DNA of 64,000 nt from Actinomadura macrotermitis (GCF_009604375.1 NZ_WEGH01000001.1:1798001-1862000), one strand, 5' to 3'; positions 32,047-41,228 are shown, numbered from the stretch's first letter. Numbers and translations: made by a program. Notes: a model not told the origin generated them from the sequence alone.

Positions 32047-33363
32047 TCAGCCGCGCAGGCGGTGCCAGGGGCCGGTGATCGCGAAGGTCACGCCGGGCCC
32101 CTCCTGCCGGTTGGCGAACAGGACGCGGCCGTCGGGCGAGAACGTCACGCCGGTGAACTCGCTGTCGTTGAAGGCGTTGCGCGCCATCGCGAACGGCTTG
32201 TTGGCCCGGGTGGTGCCGATCAGGTGCTGCTCGCCGTCGCCGTCCTCGGCCAGCATCACGCCGCCGCCGTAGGGCGAGACGGTGATGTTGTCGGGGCCGT
32301 CGAAGCGGCCGCCCGGCTTGAAGATCAGCTCCAGCTCGATGGTCTCGTGGCGCGGGTCGTACACCCAGACCTGGCCGGCGTGGTCGGCGGCGGCGCCGCT
32401 GGCGGTCTTGGAGAAGCTGGCGACGAAGTAGGCCTTGCCGTGGCCCCACCAGGCGCCCTCGAGCTTCTGGCTCCGGGTGATCTTGTCGAACTGCTTGCGG
32501 GTGGAGGTGGCGGCGGCCGACGGGTCGGGGACCGGCAGCCACTTCACCTTGAGCCGGGTGCCGGGCTCCTGGACCGTCGACAGGTCCGGGACGTCCGGGA
32601 TGTACATGGCGTCGAGCTGGCCGCCCGCCTGGTAGGAGTGGTACTCGCCGCGGTGCGCGCGCGGGCGGAACCGGTAGAACAGCCCGAACGGCTTGGCGGC
32701 GTCCTCGGTCAGGTACGCGATGTGGGTGTGCGGGTCGATCGCGACGGCCTCGTGCGCGAACCGGCCGAGCGCCGTCAGCGGCTCGGGCCTGGTGCGGCGG
32801 CCCTTGGGGTCGACCTCGAAGACCCAGCCGTGCGACTTGGTCTGGCCGGTGAAGCCCTCGGTCTCCTCGCAGGTCAGCCAGGTCCCCCACGGGGTGCGGC
32901 CGCCGGCGCAGTTGACGGCGGTGCCCGCGAGGCTGACGTACTGCGACAGCAGCCGGCCCTCGTGGTCGACCTCCAGCGTCGTCGTCCCGCCGTTGGCGGC
33001 CGGGTCGTAGGTCAGCTCGGGGCCGGCGACGGCGCGGGTGCCGTTGTTGCTCTGCTCGTGGTTGCGCACCAGGCGGGTGCGGAACGGGCGGCTGCCGGGG
33101 AAGGTGGCGGTGCCGTCGTGGTGGCCCGGCACGACGACGCCGTTGCCGATCGGGTCCCCCTCCTTGGACAGCTCCCGGTAGGAGAAGCCCTTCGGCAGGT
33201 CCAGCACGCCCTTGGGGTCGGCGACGAGCGGCCCGTATCCGTAGGCCTCACCGACGTCGGCGCCGGCGGACGTCTGGAAGATCGAGTCGAGGCTGCCGGC
33301 CAGCGCGATCGACAGGGCGCCGGCGGCGCCGCCCTTCATCACTCCGCGTCGGGAGACGGACAT
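32047..33363 (-). CDS. PhoX-type alkaline phosphatase (DUF839), Tat-exported
   Basis: 438 aa. The N-terminus MSVSRRGVMKGGAAGALSIALAGS is a twin-arginine signal. The beta-propeller-like body shows TRLVRNHEQSNNGT, VNCAGGRTPWGTWLTCEETEGF (the PhoX Cys/Glu metal region, about 145-166), GRFAHEAVAIDP, YLTEDAAKPFGLFYRF, DGPDNITVSP and FTGVTFSPDGRVLFAN. PhoX enzymes are calcium/iron phosphomonoesterases. A PHO-box-like repeat lies upstream, consistent with control by phosphate limitation. It would use the Tat machinery to which tatB in this window belongs. Confidence 0.88.
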   Translation of the reverse strand: MSVSRRGVMKGGAAGALSIALAGSLDSIFQTSAGADVGEAYGYGPLVADPKGVLDLPKGFSYRELSKEGDPIGNGVVVPGHHDGTATFPGSRPFRTRLVRNHEQSNNGTRAVAGPELTYDPAANGGTTTLEVDHEGRLLSQYVSLAGTAVNCAGGRTPWGTWLTCEETEGFTGQTKSHGWVFEVDPKGRRTRPEPLTALGRFAHEAVAIDPHTHIAYLTEDAAKPFGLFYRFRPRAHRGEYHSYQAGGQLDAMYIPDVPDLSTVQEPGTRLKVKWLPVPDPSAAATSTRKQFDKITRSQKLEGAWWGHGKAYFVASFSKTASGAAADHAGQVWVYDPRHETIELELIFKPGGRFDGPDNITVSPYGGGVMLAEDGDGEQHLIGTTRANKPFAMARNAFNDSEFTGVTFSPDGRVLFANRQEGPGVTFAITGPWHRLRG

Positions 33364-33406
33364 GGGGGTACTCCTTCAAGGTCGGATCACGCCGGAGCCT
33401 GGTCCG

Positions 33407-33428
33407 TCTCCTTGAACCCCGTGTGAAC
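33407..33428 (-). promoter_or_regulatory. PHO-box-like direct repeat upstream of phoX
   Basis: On the minus strand GTTCACACGGG is followed directly by GTTCAAGGAGA: two 11 bp units beginning GTTCA. The Streptomyces PhoP box consists of 11 bp GGTTCAYYYRG-like repeats. It lies about 45-65 bases upstream of the phosphatase ATG. Confidence 0.6.
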
Positions 33429-33490
33429 GACCCCCGTCCCGCCGAAAAACCCCCAGGACACACTCGCTTTTTCCGGGAGGAATCGCCGAT

Positions 33491-34081
33491 TTACGGCTTG
33501 GCTTCGGCGTAGTCCTCGGCCGTCGGCTCCAGCGGCGGCCGGGGGCGCTCCAGCAGATCGAACGCCTCGGGGACCGACGCCGTCCAGCCGATCGCATCGA
33601 AGATCTTCGCGCGGGCCAGGCCCTGCTCGACCAGGCCCGTCATCAGCTCGCGCAGCGGGTCGTACACCCCGGTCGGGTCCAAGACGACCAGCGGCTTGTC
33701 GTGCATGCCGAGCACCCGGGCCGTCCAGATCTCGAACAGCTCCTCCAGCGTGCCGATGCCGCCGGGCAGCACCAGGAAGGCGTCGCTGCGCCGGTCCATC
33801 TCGCCCTTGCGGCTGCGCATGTCGGGGGTGACGACCAGCTCGTCGCTGGCCTCGTCGGAGATCTCCACGCTGACCAGCGCCTGCGGGATCACCCCGACGG
33901 TGCGCGCGCCGCCCTCGCGCGCGGCCCGCGCGACCGCGCCCATGCACGACACCTGCGCGCCGCCGCTGACCAGGCTGTGCCCGCGCCGCGCCAGCTCGGC
34001 GCCGGCCTGCGCGGCCAGCTCCACGTGCGCCGGGTCGACCCGGCTGCTGGACGCGCAGAACACGCAGATGGCGATCCCCAT
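33491..34081 (-). CDS. LOG family protein (cytokinin-riboside monophosphate phosphoribohydrolase-like)
   Basis: 196 aa. The Rossmann-fold LOG/lysine-decarboxylase-like family is shown by VFCASSSRVDP, LVSGGAQVSCMGAVARAA, the active-site motif with Arg/Glu in MRSRKGEMDRRSDAFLVLPGGIGTLEELFEIWTA (about 87-120) and the family end helices. It should cleave AMP-type nucleotides to ribose-5-phosphate and free base. The usual GGGxxGLMG loop is here GGAQVSCMG. A second LOG paralogue of a different subgroup lies at 58052-58864. Confidence 0.88.
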   Translation of the reverse strand: MGIAICVFCASSSRVDPAHVELAAQAGAELARRGHSLVSGGAQVSCMGAVARAAREGGARTVGVIPQALVSVEISDEASDELVVTPDMRSRKGEMDRRSDAFLVLPGGIGTLEELFEIWTARVLGMHDKPLVVLDPTGVYDPLRELMTGLVEQGLARAKIFDAIGWTASVPEAFDLLERPRPPLEPTAEDYAEAKP

Positions 34082-34120
34082 GGGCGTTCCTCCCCCGTCG
34101 CGGTCGGTCCCCCGTTCCTA

Positions 34121-35659
34121 TCAGACGGGTGCGGCGGCCGTGCGGCGGGAACCGACGAGCCGGGCCAGCTCCGCCGGGTCGGGCAGGGCGCGGCGGCCCT
34201 CCTTCAGGTCCTGCACCAGCAGCCGGACGGTCTCCTGCGCGCACGTCTTGTTCGTGCCGAGGAAGCCGGTCGGCCCGCGTTTGATCCAGCCGGTGGCGTA
34301 GACGCCGGGCAGCGGCGCGCCGCCGGGCGCGTCCAGGACGCGGCCGTCCCGGTTGGGGACGATCCCGGCGGACTCGTCGAACGGCACGCCCGGCACCGGG
34401 ACGCCCCGGTAGCCGATCGACGACAGCACCAGGCCGGTCTCCAGCACCTCGGACTCGCCGGTGACCCGCACGCGCGTCTCGTCCCCGGGCACGGGCTCGG
34501 TGCGGGCCAGCTCGACGCCGCTCGCCCGCTCCTCGCCGGCGACGCCGACGGGCGCGGCGAAGTAGCGCAGCACGATCCGCTTGCGGCCGGGCGCGGGCGC
34601 GGGCCGCCCGGCGACCTCGCGCAGCAGCCGCAGCTTGTGCGCGGTGGCGTGGTCGTCCGGCTCGGGCCCGGCGGCGGCCAGGTCGGCGGGGTCGACGACC
34701 AGGTCGGCGTGCGGGTTGCCGATCAGGCCGATCAGCTCGGGCAGGGTGAACGCCGACTGCGCCGGGCCGCGCCGCGCCGCGATCACGACCTCCTCCACGC
34801 CGCCGGCGCGCAGCGCCTCCAGCGCGGGGCGGGCGATGTCGGTGCCGTCCAGCGCGTCGGGGTCGGTGGTGAGGACGCGCGCGACGTCCAGCGCCACGTT
34901 CCCGTTGCCGATGACCACCACGCGCGGGCCGGACAGGTCGAACCGGGCGCCGGCCTGGCCGGGGTGCCCGTTGTACCAGGCGACGAACTCGGTCGCGGTG
35001 GCGACGCCGGGCAGGTCGTGGCCGGGCACGGCGAGCCGCCGGTCCGACGACGCGCCGACCGCGTAGACCACCGCGTGGTGGTGGGCGAGCAGGTCCTCGT
35101 GCGTCAGGTCGCTGCCGACCTCGACGCCGGTGAACAGCCGGAAGCCGACCTGCTGGCGCATCCGGTCGAACAGCCCGGTCACCTGGCGGGTACGCCGGTG
35201 GTCGGGCGCGACGCCCGCCCACGCCAGCCCGTAGGGCACCGGCAGCCGCTCGAACATGTTGACCTGCGCGCCGGGGACGGTGAGCAGCTCGTCGGCGGCG
35301 TACATCGCGGCCGGGCCGGAGCCGACGATCGCGACCCGCAGCGGCTCGCGGCCGGCGGGCGCGGGCAGCGGCGGGGTGACCGGCGCGAGCAGCGGGCGCT
35401 CGCCGCGGTCCTTGTAGAAGTCGGCGTTGATCTGCACGAAGGGCAGCTCCGACGGGGCCAGCTTGGTGTGCGGGGTGATCGCCTCGACCGGGCACGCGGA
35501 GACGCAGGCGCCGCAGTCGACGCACGCCGCCGGATCGATGTAGAGCATGTCGGACGTGTGGAAGTCCGGCTCGTCCGGGGTGGGGTGGATGCAGTTGACC
35601 GGGCAGGCGTAGACGCAGGAGGCGTCACCGCAGCACGACTGCGTGACCACGTGAGGCAT
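34121..35659 (-). CDS. fprB: Ferredoxin-fused NADP+ reductase (FprB-like)
   Basis: 512 aa. The N-terminal ferredoxin has SCCGDASCVYACPVNCIHP (about 8-26) and CVDCGACVSACPVEAI (about 46-61), the pattern of a 3Fe/4Fe or 2x4Fe ferredoxin. It is joined to an adrenodoxin-reductase-like flavoprotein with FAD motif VAIVGSGPAAMYAADELL (about 108-125) and NADP motif VVVIGNGNVALDVARVL (about 245-261). The end is GWIKRGPTGFLGTNKTCAQET. It should shuttle electrons from NADPH to the neighbouring diiron oxygenase, 46 bases upstream. The pair parallels M. tuberculosis Rv0885-Rv0886 as I recall. Confidence 0.93.
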   Translation of the reverse strand: MPHVVTQSCCGDASCVYACPVNCIHPTPDEPDFHTSDMLYIDPAACVDCGACVSACPVEAITPHTKLAPSELPFVQINADFYKDRGERPLLAPVTPPLPAPAGREPLRVAIVGSGPAAMYAADELLTVPGAQVNMFERLPVPYGLAWAGVAPDHRRTRQVTGLFDRMRQQVGFRLFTGVEVGSDLTHEDLLAHHHAVVYAVGASSDRRLAVPGHDLPGVATATEFVAWYNGHPGQAGARFDLSGPRVVVIGNGNVALDVARVLTTDPDALDGTDIARPALEALRAGGVEEVVIAARRGPAQSAFTLPELIGLIGNPHADLVVDPADLAAAGPEPDDHATAHKLRLLREVAGRPAPAPGRKRIVLRYFAAPVGVAGEERASGVELARTEPVPGDETRVRVTGESEVLETGLVLSSIGYRGVPVPGVPFDESAGIVPNRDGRVLDAPGGAPLPGVYATGWIKRGPTGFLGTNKTCAQETVRLLVQDLKEGRRALPDPAELARLVGSRRTAAAPV

Positions 35660-35705
35660 GGCGAGGGGGTGTCCTTGCGTTGCGGGAGAAGAGGGGAACC
35701 GAACC

Positions 35706-36695
35706 TTATGCGGCGGCGTGGACGCGCCGGTCGGGCTCGCCCCGGTACCGGGACGCCTCGCCGTCGATGCCGAAGGCGCGCCACACGGCCTTGGCGACCG
35801 GGTTCATCAGGTCCAGCTCCTCGGCGAGCATCCGCACGTCGCCGAAGAAGCCGCGCCTGATCTGCTTGGAGCGGGGGTTCTTCCAGAACGCCTCGCGCAT
35901 CACCTTGCGCGGGATGCCCGTCTCCTTGGCCAGCCGGCGCGGCGGCGTCATGATCTCGTCGGCCAGCCAGCGCATGACGATCGGGAACACGATCGAGGTG
36001 GCGCCGCGGGCGATGGGCCCCTGCCGGGAGATGCGCTTCTGCAGGTACATGTGCGCGAAGGAGATGTGCCGCGCCTCCTCGGCGATGTGGATCTGCATGG
36101 TGCGCAGCACCGCGGTCGGGATGTTCGCGCCCTCGCGGATGAGGGACTTCTGGGTGTGGTCGATCGGCTCCTCACCGGCCAGGATGCCGATGAACAGCAC
36201 CGTCGGCACGAGGCCGCCGAGGACGCCGAGCCACGGCGCGACCAGCCGGAGGCTGAACCGCATCCCGGGGGCGTCCACGCCGATCCGGTTGACCAGCTCC
36301 TGGAACATCTGGATGTGGTTGCACTCCTCGGCCATCTCGTGGAGGCAGTACCGGAACTCCTTGGAGCCGTTCGGCATCGTCATGGCGACGTGCATCATGC
36401 CGCGGATCAGGATGCTCTCGAAGGCGAGGCCGACCTTGCAGACGTTGGCCTGGCGCCACATGCCGATCTCCAGCTGCTTCTCCAGCGGCTGGCTCTGGTA
36501 CCAGGGGTGCGCGCCGAGGGGGTCGCTCGTCTCCGACAGCTTCCACCTCGGGTCGGCGGGGTCGATGGCGAACTCGGGGCTGTCCCAGTCGATGTCCAGG
36601 TACGGGTCGAACCGCCGGGTGACCGAGCCCTCGGACAGCGTGCTCAGCTGCTCGGCGTACTCGCCGGCTCCCACCTTCTGCTTGGACTGCACCAT
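35706..36695 (-). CDS. AurF-like diiron N-oxygenase family protein
   Basis: 329 aa, all helical. It carries the carboxylate/His ligands of the AurF family (PF11583): ILIRGMMHVAMTMP, RYCLHEMAEECNHIQMFQ (E-x2-x-H, about 116-133), ILAGEEPIDHTQKS near 172 and HIAEEARHISFAHMYL (E-x2-H, about 204-219). AurF oxidises aryl amines to nitro groups; the substrate here is unknown. GGGAGG lies five bases before the ATG. It is first in a unit with FprB, its likely reductase. A TetR operator-like palindrome lies about 90 bases upstream. Confidence 0.85.
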   Translation of the reverse strand: MVQSKQKVGAGEYAEQLSTLSEGSVTRRFDPYLDIDWDSPEFAIDPADPRWKLSETSDPLGAHPWYQSQPLEKQLEIGMWRQANVCKVGLAFESILIRGMMHVAMTMPNGSKEFRYCLHEMAEECNHIQMFQELVNRIGVDAPGMRFSLRLVAPWLGVLGGLVPTVLFIGILAGEEPIDHTQKSLIREGANIPTAVLRTMQIHIAEEARHISFAHMYLQKRISRQGPIARGATSIVFPIVMRWLADEIMTPPRRLAKETGIPRKVMREAFWKNPRSKQIRRGFFGDVRMLAEELDLMNPVAKAVWRAFGIDGEASRYRGEPDRRVHAAA

Positions 36696-36777
36696 GGACG
36701 CCTCCCAACGGTTTGTCGCGTCCGGCCTACCCGGCCATCGCGGCGTTACACTTGATGCAGTAACCGTAAACTTGCAC

Positions 36778-36791
36778 TGACCGCCCGGTCA
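36778..36791. promoter_or_regulatory. TetR-type palindromic operator candidate
   Basis: TGACCGCCCGGTCA: 5 bp perfect arms with a 4 base centre, in the gap between the AurF-like gene and the TetR gene. GTTAC and GTAAC repeats (36745-36763) lie beside it. Likely bound by the neighbouring TetR. Confidence 0.5.
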
Positions 36792-36825
36792 ATGCCGGGA
36801 GCGCCCGATTCGCCCGTGTCAGTCA

Positions 36826-37455
36826 TCACATGCTTACCGGGGCCTCGGCCGGCCGCCACCGCAGGAACTCGGCGAACCGCACGCCCTCGCGCACGTAGGA
36901 GGCCAGCGCCTCCTCGTCGTCCAGGTCCACCTCGGTCGTGGCGATGATCAGCGACACCACGATCCGGCACAGCAGGTCCAGGCAGACCCGGGTGTCCAGC
37001 GGCGGCAGCAGGCCGCGCTCGACCCGGTCGGCGACGACCGGCTCCAGCAGTTCCACGGCCCGCCCGACGGTCAGCTGCGCCCGCGTGGTGAACAGCGGCA
37101 GCACCTGCTCGGGGATGTCGCGAATGGCCGCTTCCAGCAGCGGATGCCGCCGCGCGTACCCCACCACGAACGTCAGCACCTCGGTGAACCACTCCGGCGT
37201 CCACCGCATCCGGTCGACCATCGGCAGGAGCAGCTCCACCAGCCGCGACACCTCCCGCTGGATCAGCGCGTCGCGCACCGCGTCGAACCCGTCGTAGTAC
37301 CGGTACAGCGTCGGCCGCGACATCCCCGCCTGCCGCGCGATCGCCGACATCAGCCGCCCCGACCCGAACCCGCCCTCGACCAGGCACACCGCCGCAGCGT
37401 CCAGGATCTGCCCGCGGACCTGCTCCTCCCGGCTCACACTCACCGCCTCCGTCAT
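36826..37455 (-). CDS. TetR-family transcriptional regulator
   Basis: 209 aa. The N-terminal HTH (about 15-60: QILDAAAVCLVEGGFGSGRLMSAIARQAGMSRPTLYRYYDGFDAV) is typical TetR. The C-terminal ligand domain is rich in Leu/Val/Glu. It lies upstream of the AurF-FprB pair on the same strand and probably represses it. The binding ligand may be the oxygenase substrate. The start ATG at 37455 has no strong ribosome site. Confidence 0.9.
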   Translation of the reverse strand: MTEAVSVSREEQVRGQILDAAAVCLVEGGFGSGRLMSAIARQAGMSRPTLYRYYDGFDAVRDALIQREVSRLVELLLPMVDRMRWTPEWFTEVLTFVVGYARRHPLLEAAIRDIPEQVLPLFTTRAQLTVGRAVELLEPVVADRVERGLLPPLDTRVCLDLLCRIVVSLIIATTEVDLDDEEALASYVREGVRFAEFLRWRPAEAPVSM

Positions 37456-37563
37456 GCCCGGATTCTCCCACGCCCGCCCGTTCAGGCGTCGTCACCGCTC
37501 CAGCCCGAACGCGGCCCGCCCGGAAAGGCGGTCCGGGCCGGGACGGTGGCCGAGGATGGGGCC

Positions 37564-39534
37564 GTGGCCAAGATCGATGTGGTGGATCTGGATCTGTGGG
37601 AGGGGGTGCGGCGCTATGCGGTGCCGCACCATGTGATCGAACGCGCCGCCCGGCGCCGGGCGGCCGGGGACTGGCGGGGCGCGTGCGAGGCGGCCGGGTT
37701 CACGGTGGACGTCGACCTGGCCAGAATGAAGGACGTCAACGGCCAGGAGGTCGCCGATGCGGTGGAGGAGGACCTGCGCCGGCTGGCGCCCGATCTGCTG
37801 CTCTGGCATGCCCCCAGGGACGAAACCGGCCGCCTCGTCCCTGGGGAGCGGCTGGTCCTGGCGGGGTACGGAGAGCGCTGGTTCGAGCGCGGCGGGATGG
37901 AGTACACACCGGCCCTGTGCGTGGAGCTCCCAGGTCGTTGGAACCGCTGGCGGTTGATCCTGGAGGCCGGGCCCGACGGCCGGTTCGATCAGGACTGGAC
38001 CGGGCTGCGCTGTCTGTGGGACGCCGATCGTGCCGCGGAACTGCCGGCGCTGGAAGGCGCGGACAGGCGCCTGCCGTTCTTCGAGCCCGACGGCCGTGTC
38101 CGGGACCCCGGCCTGCTGCCCCGGCGGCATCCGGGCCCCGCCGCCCCTGTGGAACGGGCCGAGTGGATCACCCTGCTTCAGGAGAGCGACCGGTCAGCGG
38201 AGGCGTTCGCCGCCGCCGGGTACGGGTTGTTGAGCCTGCACGCGGCCGCTGGCCACTGGACAGGTCGGTGGTGGTGGGACTCCTGCGCGGTGCACAAGCT
38301 TCCCGGCTTGGTCCGGCTGCTCCAGGAACGGCCGCCCGGCCACCGCCGTCTCCGGCTGGGCGACTACGGCCCGGTGGTCACGCTCGCTGAGGACGGCACC
38401 TTGCGGGGCGAGATACGCGACCTCGGCGACAGCGCGCAGCGAGTGGCCGATCCTTGGTGGCGGCCGTCGCCCGACCTGGCGCTGGTGCGCGCCGGACGGC
38501 TGACGCCCGGCGAACTACATCCGCTGGTGGGCGCGGCCCTGTTCCCTGGCCAGGCCGGAGGACCGAGACCACCACGCGCGCCTATCCCCGCGACGGTGCG
38601 CTGCCAGGGCGAGGAGCACCAGGTGTGGTTCGAGAACGGAGAACTGCGCACCTGCCACACGGCGGCGGAGCGGCAGCGCGAGGAGGCGCTGGCGGCCATC
38701 GGCGGCCCGCGCGCCGGCTGTTTCGCCGTCCCGCGCACGTGGGGCGATCTGCAGCGCGGCCCGATGCCGCCGGAACTGGCCGATCAGCGCGACGAGTTGT
38801 TCGGCCGGATGGCGCATGGCGACGCCGAGGGCGTCCTGCGGATGCTGGAACTCGGCCACGACCCCAGCACGCGTGACCGGGAAGGGCGGTTCCTGGCCGA
38901 TCTGCTCCCCGCCCGGCGGTCCCAGGCGGACCCTCGACTGGCTGCGCTCCTGGATGTCCCCGCTCCCTGGCATCGTGCGCCGCGTGCGGGCCTGCGCAGG
39001 ATCTCCGGGCCACCCGCGGCCGATCCGTGGCCGCTGTTGCAGCAACTGGGCCAGGTCCGCTGGTCCAGGCTCTCCCAGAAGCTCAACGAGCAGAACCTGC
39101 CCGAGGTGCTGCGCGACACGCCGCGCATCGACCTGCTCATCCGCGTCGTGGACGGCTCCCGCCACTTCGACGCCGCCTACGCCCGCGCGTTCTGGGACCG
39201 GATCGGCGTGCGGCTGCGCGCCGCGCTGGGCACCGACCCGCAGGTCTGGTTCCTGGCCGCCGAACGGCTGCCGGTCCATCGCGGACGCCTCGACGACCTG
39301 CCCGGCCGTCTCTGGCGGCCGGCCCCGCGCATCGGTCCGGTCTACCCCGACATGCGGGTCCTGGCCCAGGCCCCGCCCGAGGTCCTCACCGAACTGGGCG
39401 CCCGTCTCGGCGTCGACGACTTCGAACGCGCCCTCGACCACACGCCGCACCGGGGCAGGCGGTACCCGAAGCCCTGGACCGAGCCGGCGGTCGACGACCT
39501 GAGGCGACGGGCCGGCCTCCCGCCGAAGCGCTGA
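37564..39534 (+). CDS. Unrecognised large protein, paralogue of 54050-55624, with ankyrin-like unit
   Basis: 656 aa from a GTG at 37564, soluble, no signal peptide. I do not recognise the family. Blocks shared with the gene at 54050 are: LWEGVRRYAVP...IERAARRRAAGDWRGACEAAG (about 11-45), FFEPDGRVRDPGLLPR, RAEWITLLQE, RCQGEEHQVWFENGELRT (about 342-359), GCFAVPRTW and HGDAEGVLRMLELGHDP (about 418-434), which reads like one ankyrin repeat. The last 200 residues (PRIDLLIRVVDGSRHFDAAY, PQVWFLAAERLPVHRGRLDDLPG) are absent from the paralogue. No operon partner. Confidence 0.75.
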   Translation: MAKIDVVDLDLWEGVRRYAVPHHVIERAARRRAAGDWRGACEAAGFTVDVDLARMKDVNGQEVADAVEEDLRRLAPDLLLWHAPRDETGRLVPGERLVLAGYGERWFERGGMEYTPALCVELPGRWNRWRLILEAGPDGRFDQDWTGLRCLWDADRAAELPALEGADRRLPFFEPDGRVRDPGLLPRRHPGPAAPVERAEWITLLQESDRSAEAFAAAGYGLLSLHAAAGHWTGRWWWDSCAVHKLPGLVRLLQERPPGHRRLRLGDYGPVVTLAEDGTLRGEIRDLGDSAQRVADPWWRPSPDLALVRAGRLTPGELHPLVGAALFPGQAGGPRPPRAPIPATVRCQGEEHQVWFENGELRTCHTAAERQREEALAAIGGPRAGCFAVPRTWGDLQRGPMPPELADQRDELFGRMAHGDAEGVLRMLELGHDPSTRDREGRFLADLLPARRSQADPRLAALLDVPAPWHRAPRAGLRRISGPPAADPWPLLQQLGQVRWSRLSQKLNEQNLPEVLRDTPRIDLLIRVVDGSRHFDAAYARAFWDRIGVRLRAALGTDPQVWFLAAERLPVHRGRLDDLPGRLWRPAPRIGPVYPDMRVLAQAPPEVLTELGARLGVDDFERALDHTPHRGRRYPKPWTEPAVDDLRRRAGLPPKR

Positions 39535-39550
39535 CCGCCCGGCCCATTTG

Positions 39551-39565
39551 CCTAAAGCATTTAGG
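39551..39565. promoter_or_regulatory. Palindrome upstream of the SGNH hydrolase gene
   Basis: CCTAAA-GCA-TTTAGG: 6 bp perfect arms in a short AT-rich island. A TATAAG (39581-39586) follows. It may be an operator and promoter for the gene starting at 39656. Confidence 0.4.
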
Positions 39566-39655
39566 AAAGTGCATATTGGCTATAAGAAGACCGGGTGAGC
39601 GTCCCGTCGAGCCGCGCGTGCTCACACCGGGACCACCGAACGACAGGCGGGGGAA

Positions 39656-40834
39656 ATGAACGCCGAGCACCGCTGGACCACCACGCCCGTCACCGACGGC
39701 ATCCTGCGCGGCCACCTGGACGCCGAGCCCACCGCACGCGGCCTGCTGCCGCACCGGCTGCCCGCGTGGGCGCGGCGGCAGATCCCCGACGACCAGCTGG
39801 CCGTGGCGGAGGCGCAGCCGTCCGGCGTGCGGCTGGCCTTCCGCACCCGGGCCACCGCGATCGAGCTGGACACCCTGCCCACCAAGCGCGCCTACCGGGG
39901 CTTCCCTCCCCCGCCGGACGGCGTGTACGACCTGCTGGTCGACGGCCGTCTCACCGCTCAGACCACGGTGCCCGGCGGCAACGTGCGCATGGTCACCGAC
40001 ATGGTGACCCAGGCCGCCGAGCTGCTGGAGGGGCCCGCCGGCACCGCCCGGTTCACCGGTCTGCCCGCGGGCGACAAGGACGTGCAGATCTGGCTCCCGC
40101 ACAACGAGATCACCGAGCTGGTCGCCCTGCGCACCAATGCCCCCGTCGAGCCGGCGCCGGGCGACGGGCGCCCGGTGTGGCTGCACCACGGCAGCTCCAT
40201 CAGCCACGGCTCGAACGCCGCCCATCCGACCGCGACCTGGCCCGCCATCGCCGCCCTCCAGAGCGGAGCGGAGCTGGTCAACCTGGGGTTCAGCGGCAGC
40301 GCGGTGCTGGACCCCTTCACCGCCCGGACGATGCGGGACACCCCGGCCGACCTGATCAGCCTCAAGATCGGCATCAACGTCGTCAACACCGACGCGATGC
40401 GCCTGCGCGCCTTCGGCCCCGCGGTCCACGGCTTCCTGGACACCGTCCGCGACGGGCACCCGGCCACGCCGCTGCTGGTCGTGTCGTCCATCCTGTGCCC
40501 TGCCCAAGAGGACACCCCCGGCCCGCTCATGCCCGACTTCACCGGTGGTGCGCTGCGCTTCAAGGCGACCGGCGACCCGGCCGAACGCGCCTCCGGGCGC
40601 CTGACGCTCAACGTCATCCGCGCCGAGCTCGCCCGGATCGTCGAGCAGCGGGCGGCCGACGACCCGAACCTGCACTACCTCGACGGGCGCGCCCTGTACG
40701 GCGAGAAGGACCACGCCGAGTTCCCGCTGCCCGACGCGGTCCACCCCGATCCCGCGGGTCACCGCCGCATCGGCGAGAACTTCGCCAGGCTCGCGTTCGG
40801 CCCCGGCGGCCCCCTGGCCACCAAGAGGGGCTGA
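39656..40834 (+). CDS. Cytoplasmic SGNH/GDSL-family hydrolase
   Basis: 392 aa, no signal peptide. An N-terminal beta-sandwich-like domain (about 20-165) is followed by the SGNH hydrolase domain. Its blocks are LHHGSSISHGSNA (Ser nucleophile, about 178-190), LGFSGSAVLDP (Gly block), KIGINVVNTD (Asn block) and DAVHPDPAGHRRI (catalytic Asp-x2-His, about 361-374). Such two-domain enzymes deacylate carbohydrates or small esters. The start has a GGGGGAA-like site just upstream. Flanked upstream by an inverted repeat and downstream by a gene-poor stretch. Confidence 0.87.
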   Translation: MNAEHRWTTTPVTDGILRGHLDAEPTARGLLPHRLPAWARRQIPDDQLAVAEAQPSGVRLAFRTRATAIELDTLPTKRAYRGFPPPPDGVYDLLVDGRLTAQTTVPGGNVRMVTDMVTQAAELLEGPAGTARFTGLPAGDKDVQIWLPHNEITELVALRTNAPVEPAPGDGRPVWLHHGSSISHGSNAAHPTATWPAIAALQSGAELVNLGFSGSAVLDPFTARTMRDTPADLISLKIGINVVNTDAMRLRAFGPAVHGFLDTVRDGHPATPLLVVSSILCPAQEDTPGPLMPDFTGGALRFKATGDPAERASGRLTLNVIRAELARIVEQRAADDPNLHYLDGRALYGEKDHAEFPLPDAVHPDPAGHRRIGENFARLAFGPGGPLATKRG

Positions 40835-41228
40835 CCCCTGCATTCAGGCACCCGGCCGTGAGGTTTGCCCGACTATGCACACGCGGCAGGTCCGGTCCGT
40901 CAAACGCAAGGCGCGCAGATGGGCCCGGATCACCCGGCAGGGGTACACCTTGCCCGCGCGCACCCGTTGGGGCCGGGTACGCGGATGCCCACCGCCGATG
41001 CGGGTGACCGGATCCCGGCCATGACCGCCTCGGAACAGGCCCTAGGCGGAGCCGAGTGGGGCTGCTCGCTGGCGGCAGTACCCGAAAGCCTCTGTGGCTG
41101 TACTTCCATGGTTCTGGCCTGCGGTGTGTCTGGTATCGGCAAGCGTACGGCCACGCGTCTCCCGTCCAGTCCAGAGATCAAATCACTACCCTCGGGCATC
41201 GTTTGCTCGCGATGGGTAAGTGACGGAC
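40835..41228. other. Gene-poor stretch with lower GC
   Basis: About 390 bases with no gene I can support. A 49-codon plus-strand frame (40875-41023) and a minus-strand frame (to about 41196) are open, but neither has a ribosome site or recognisable content. Base composition falls visibly below the surroundings toward 41200, as in the gene that follows. This suggests an old junction. Confidence 0.5.
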
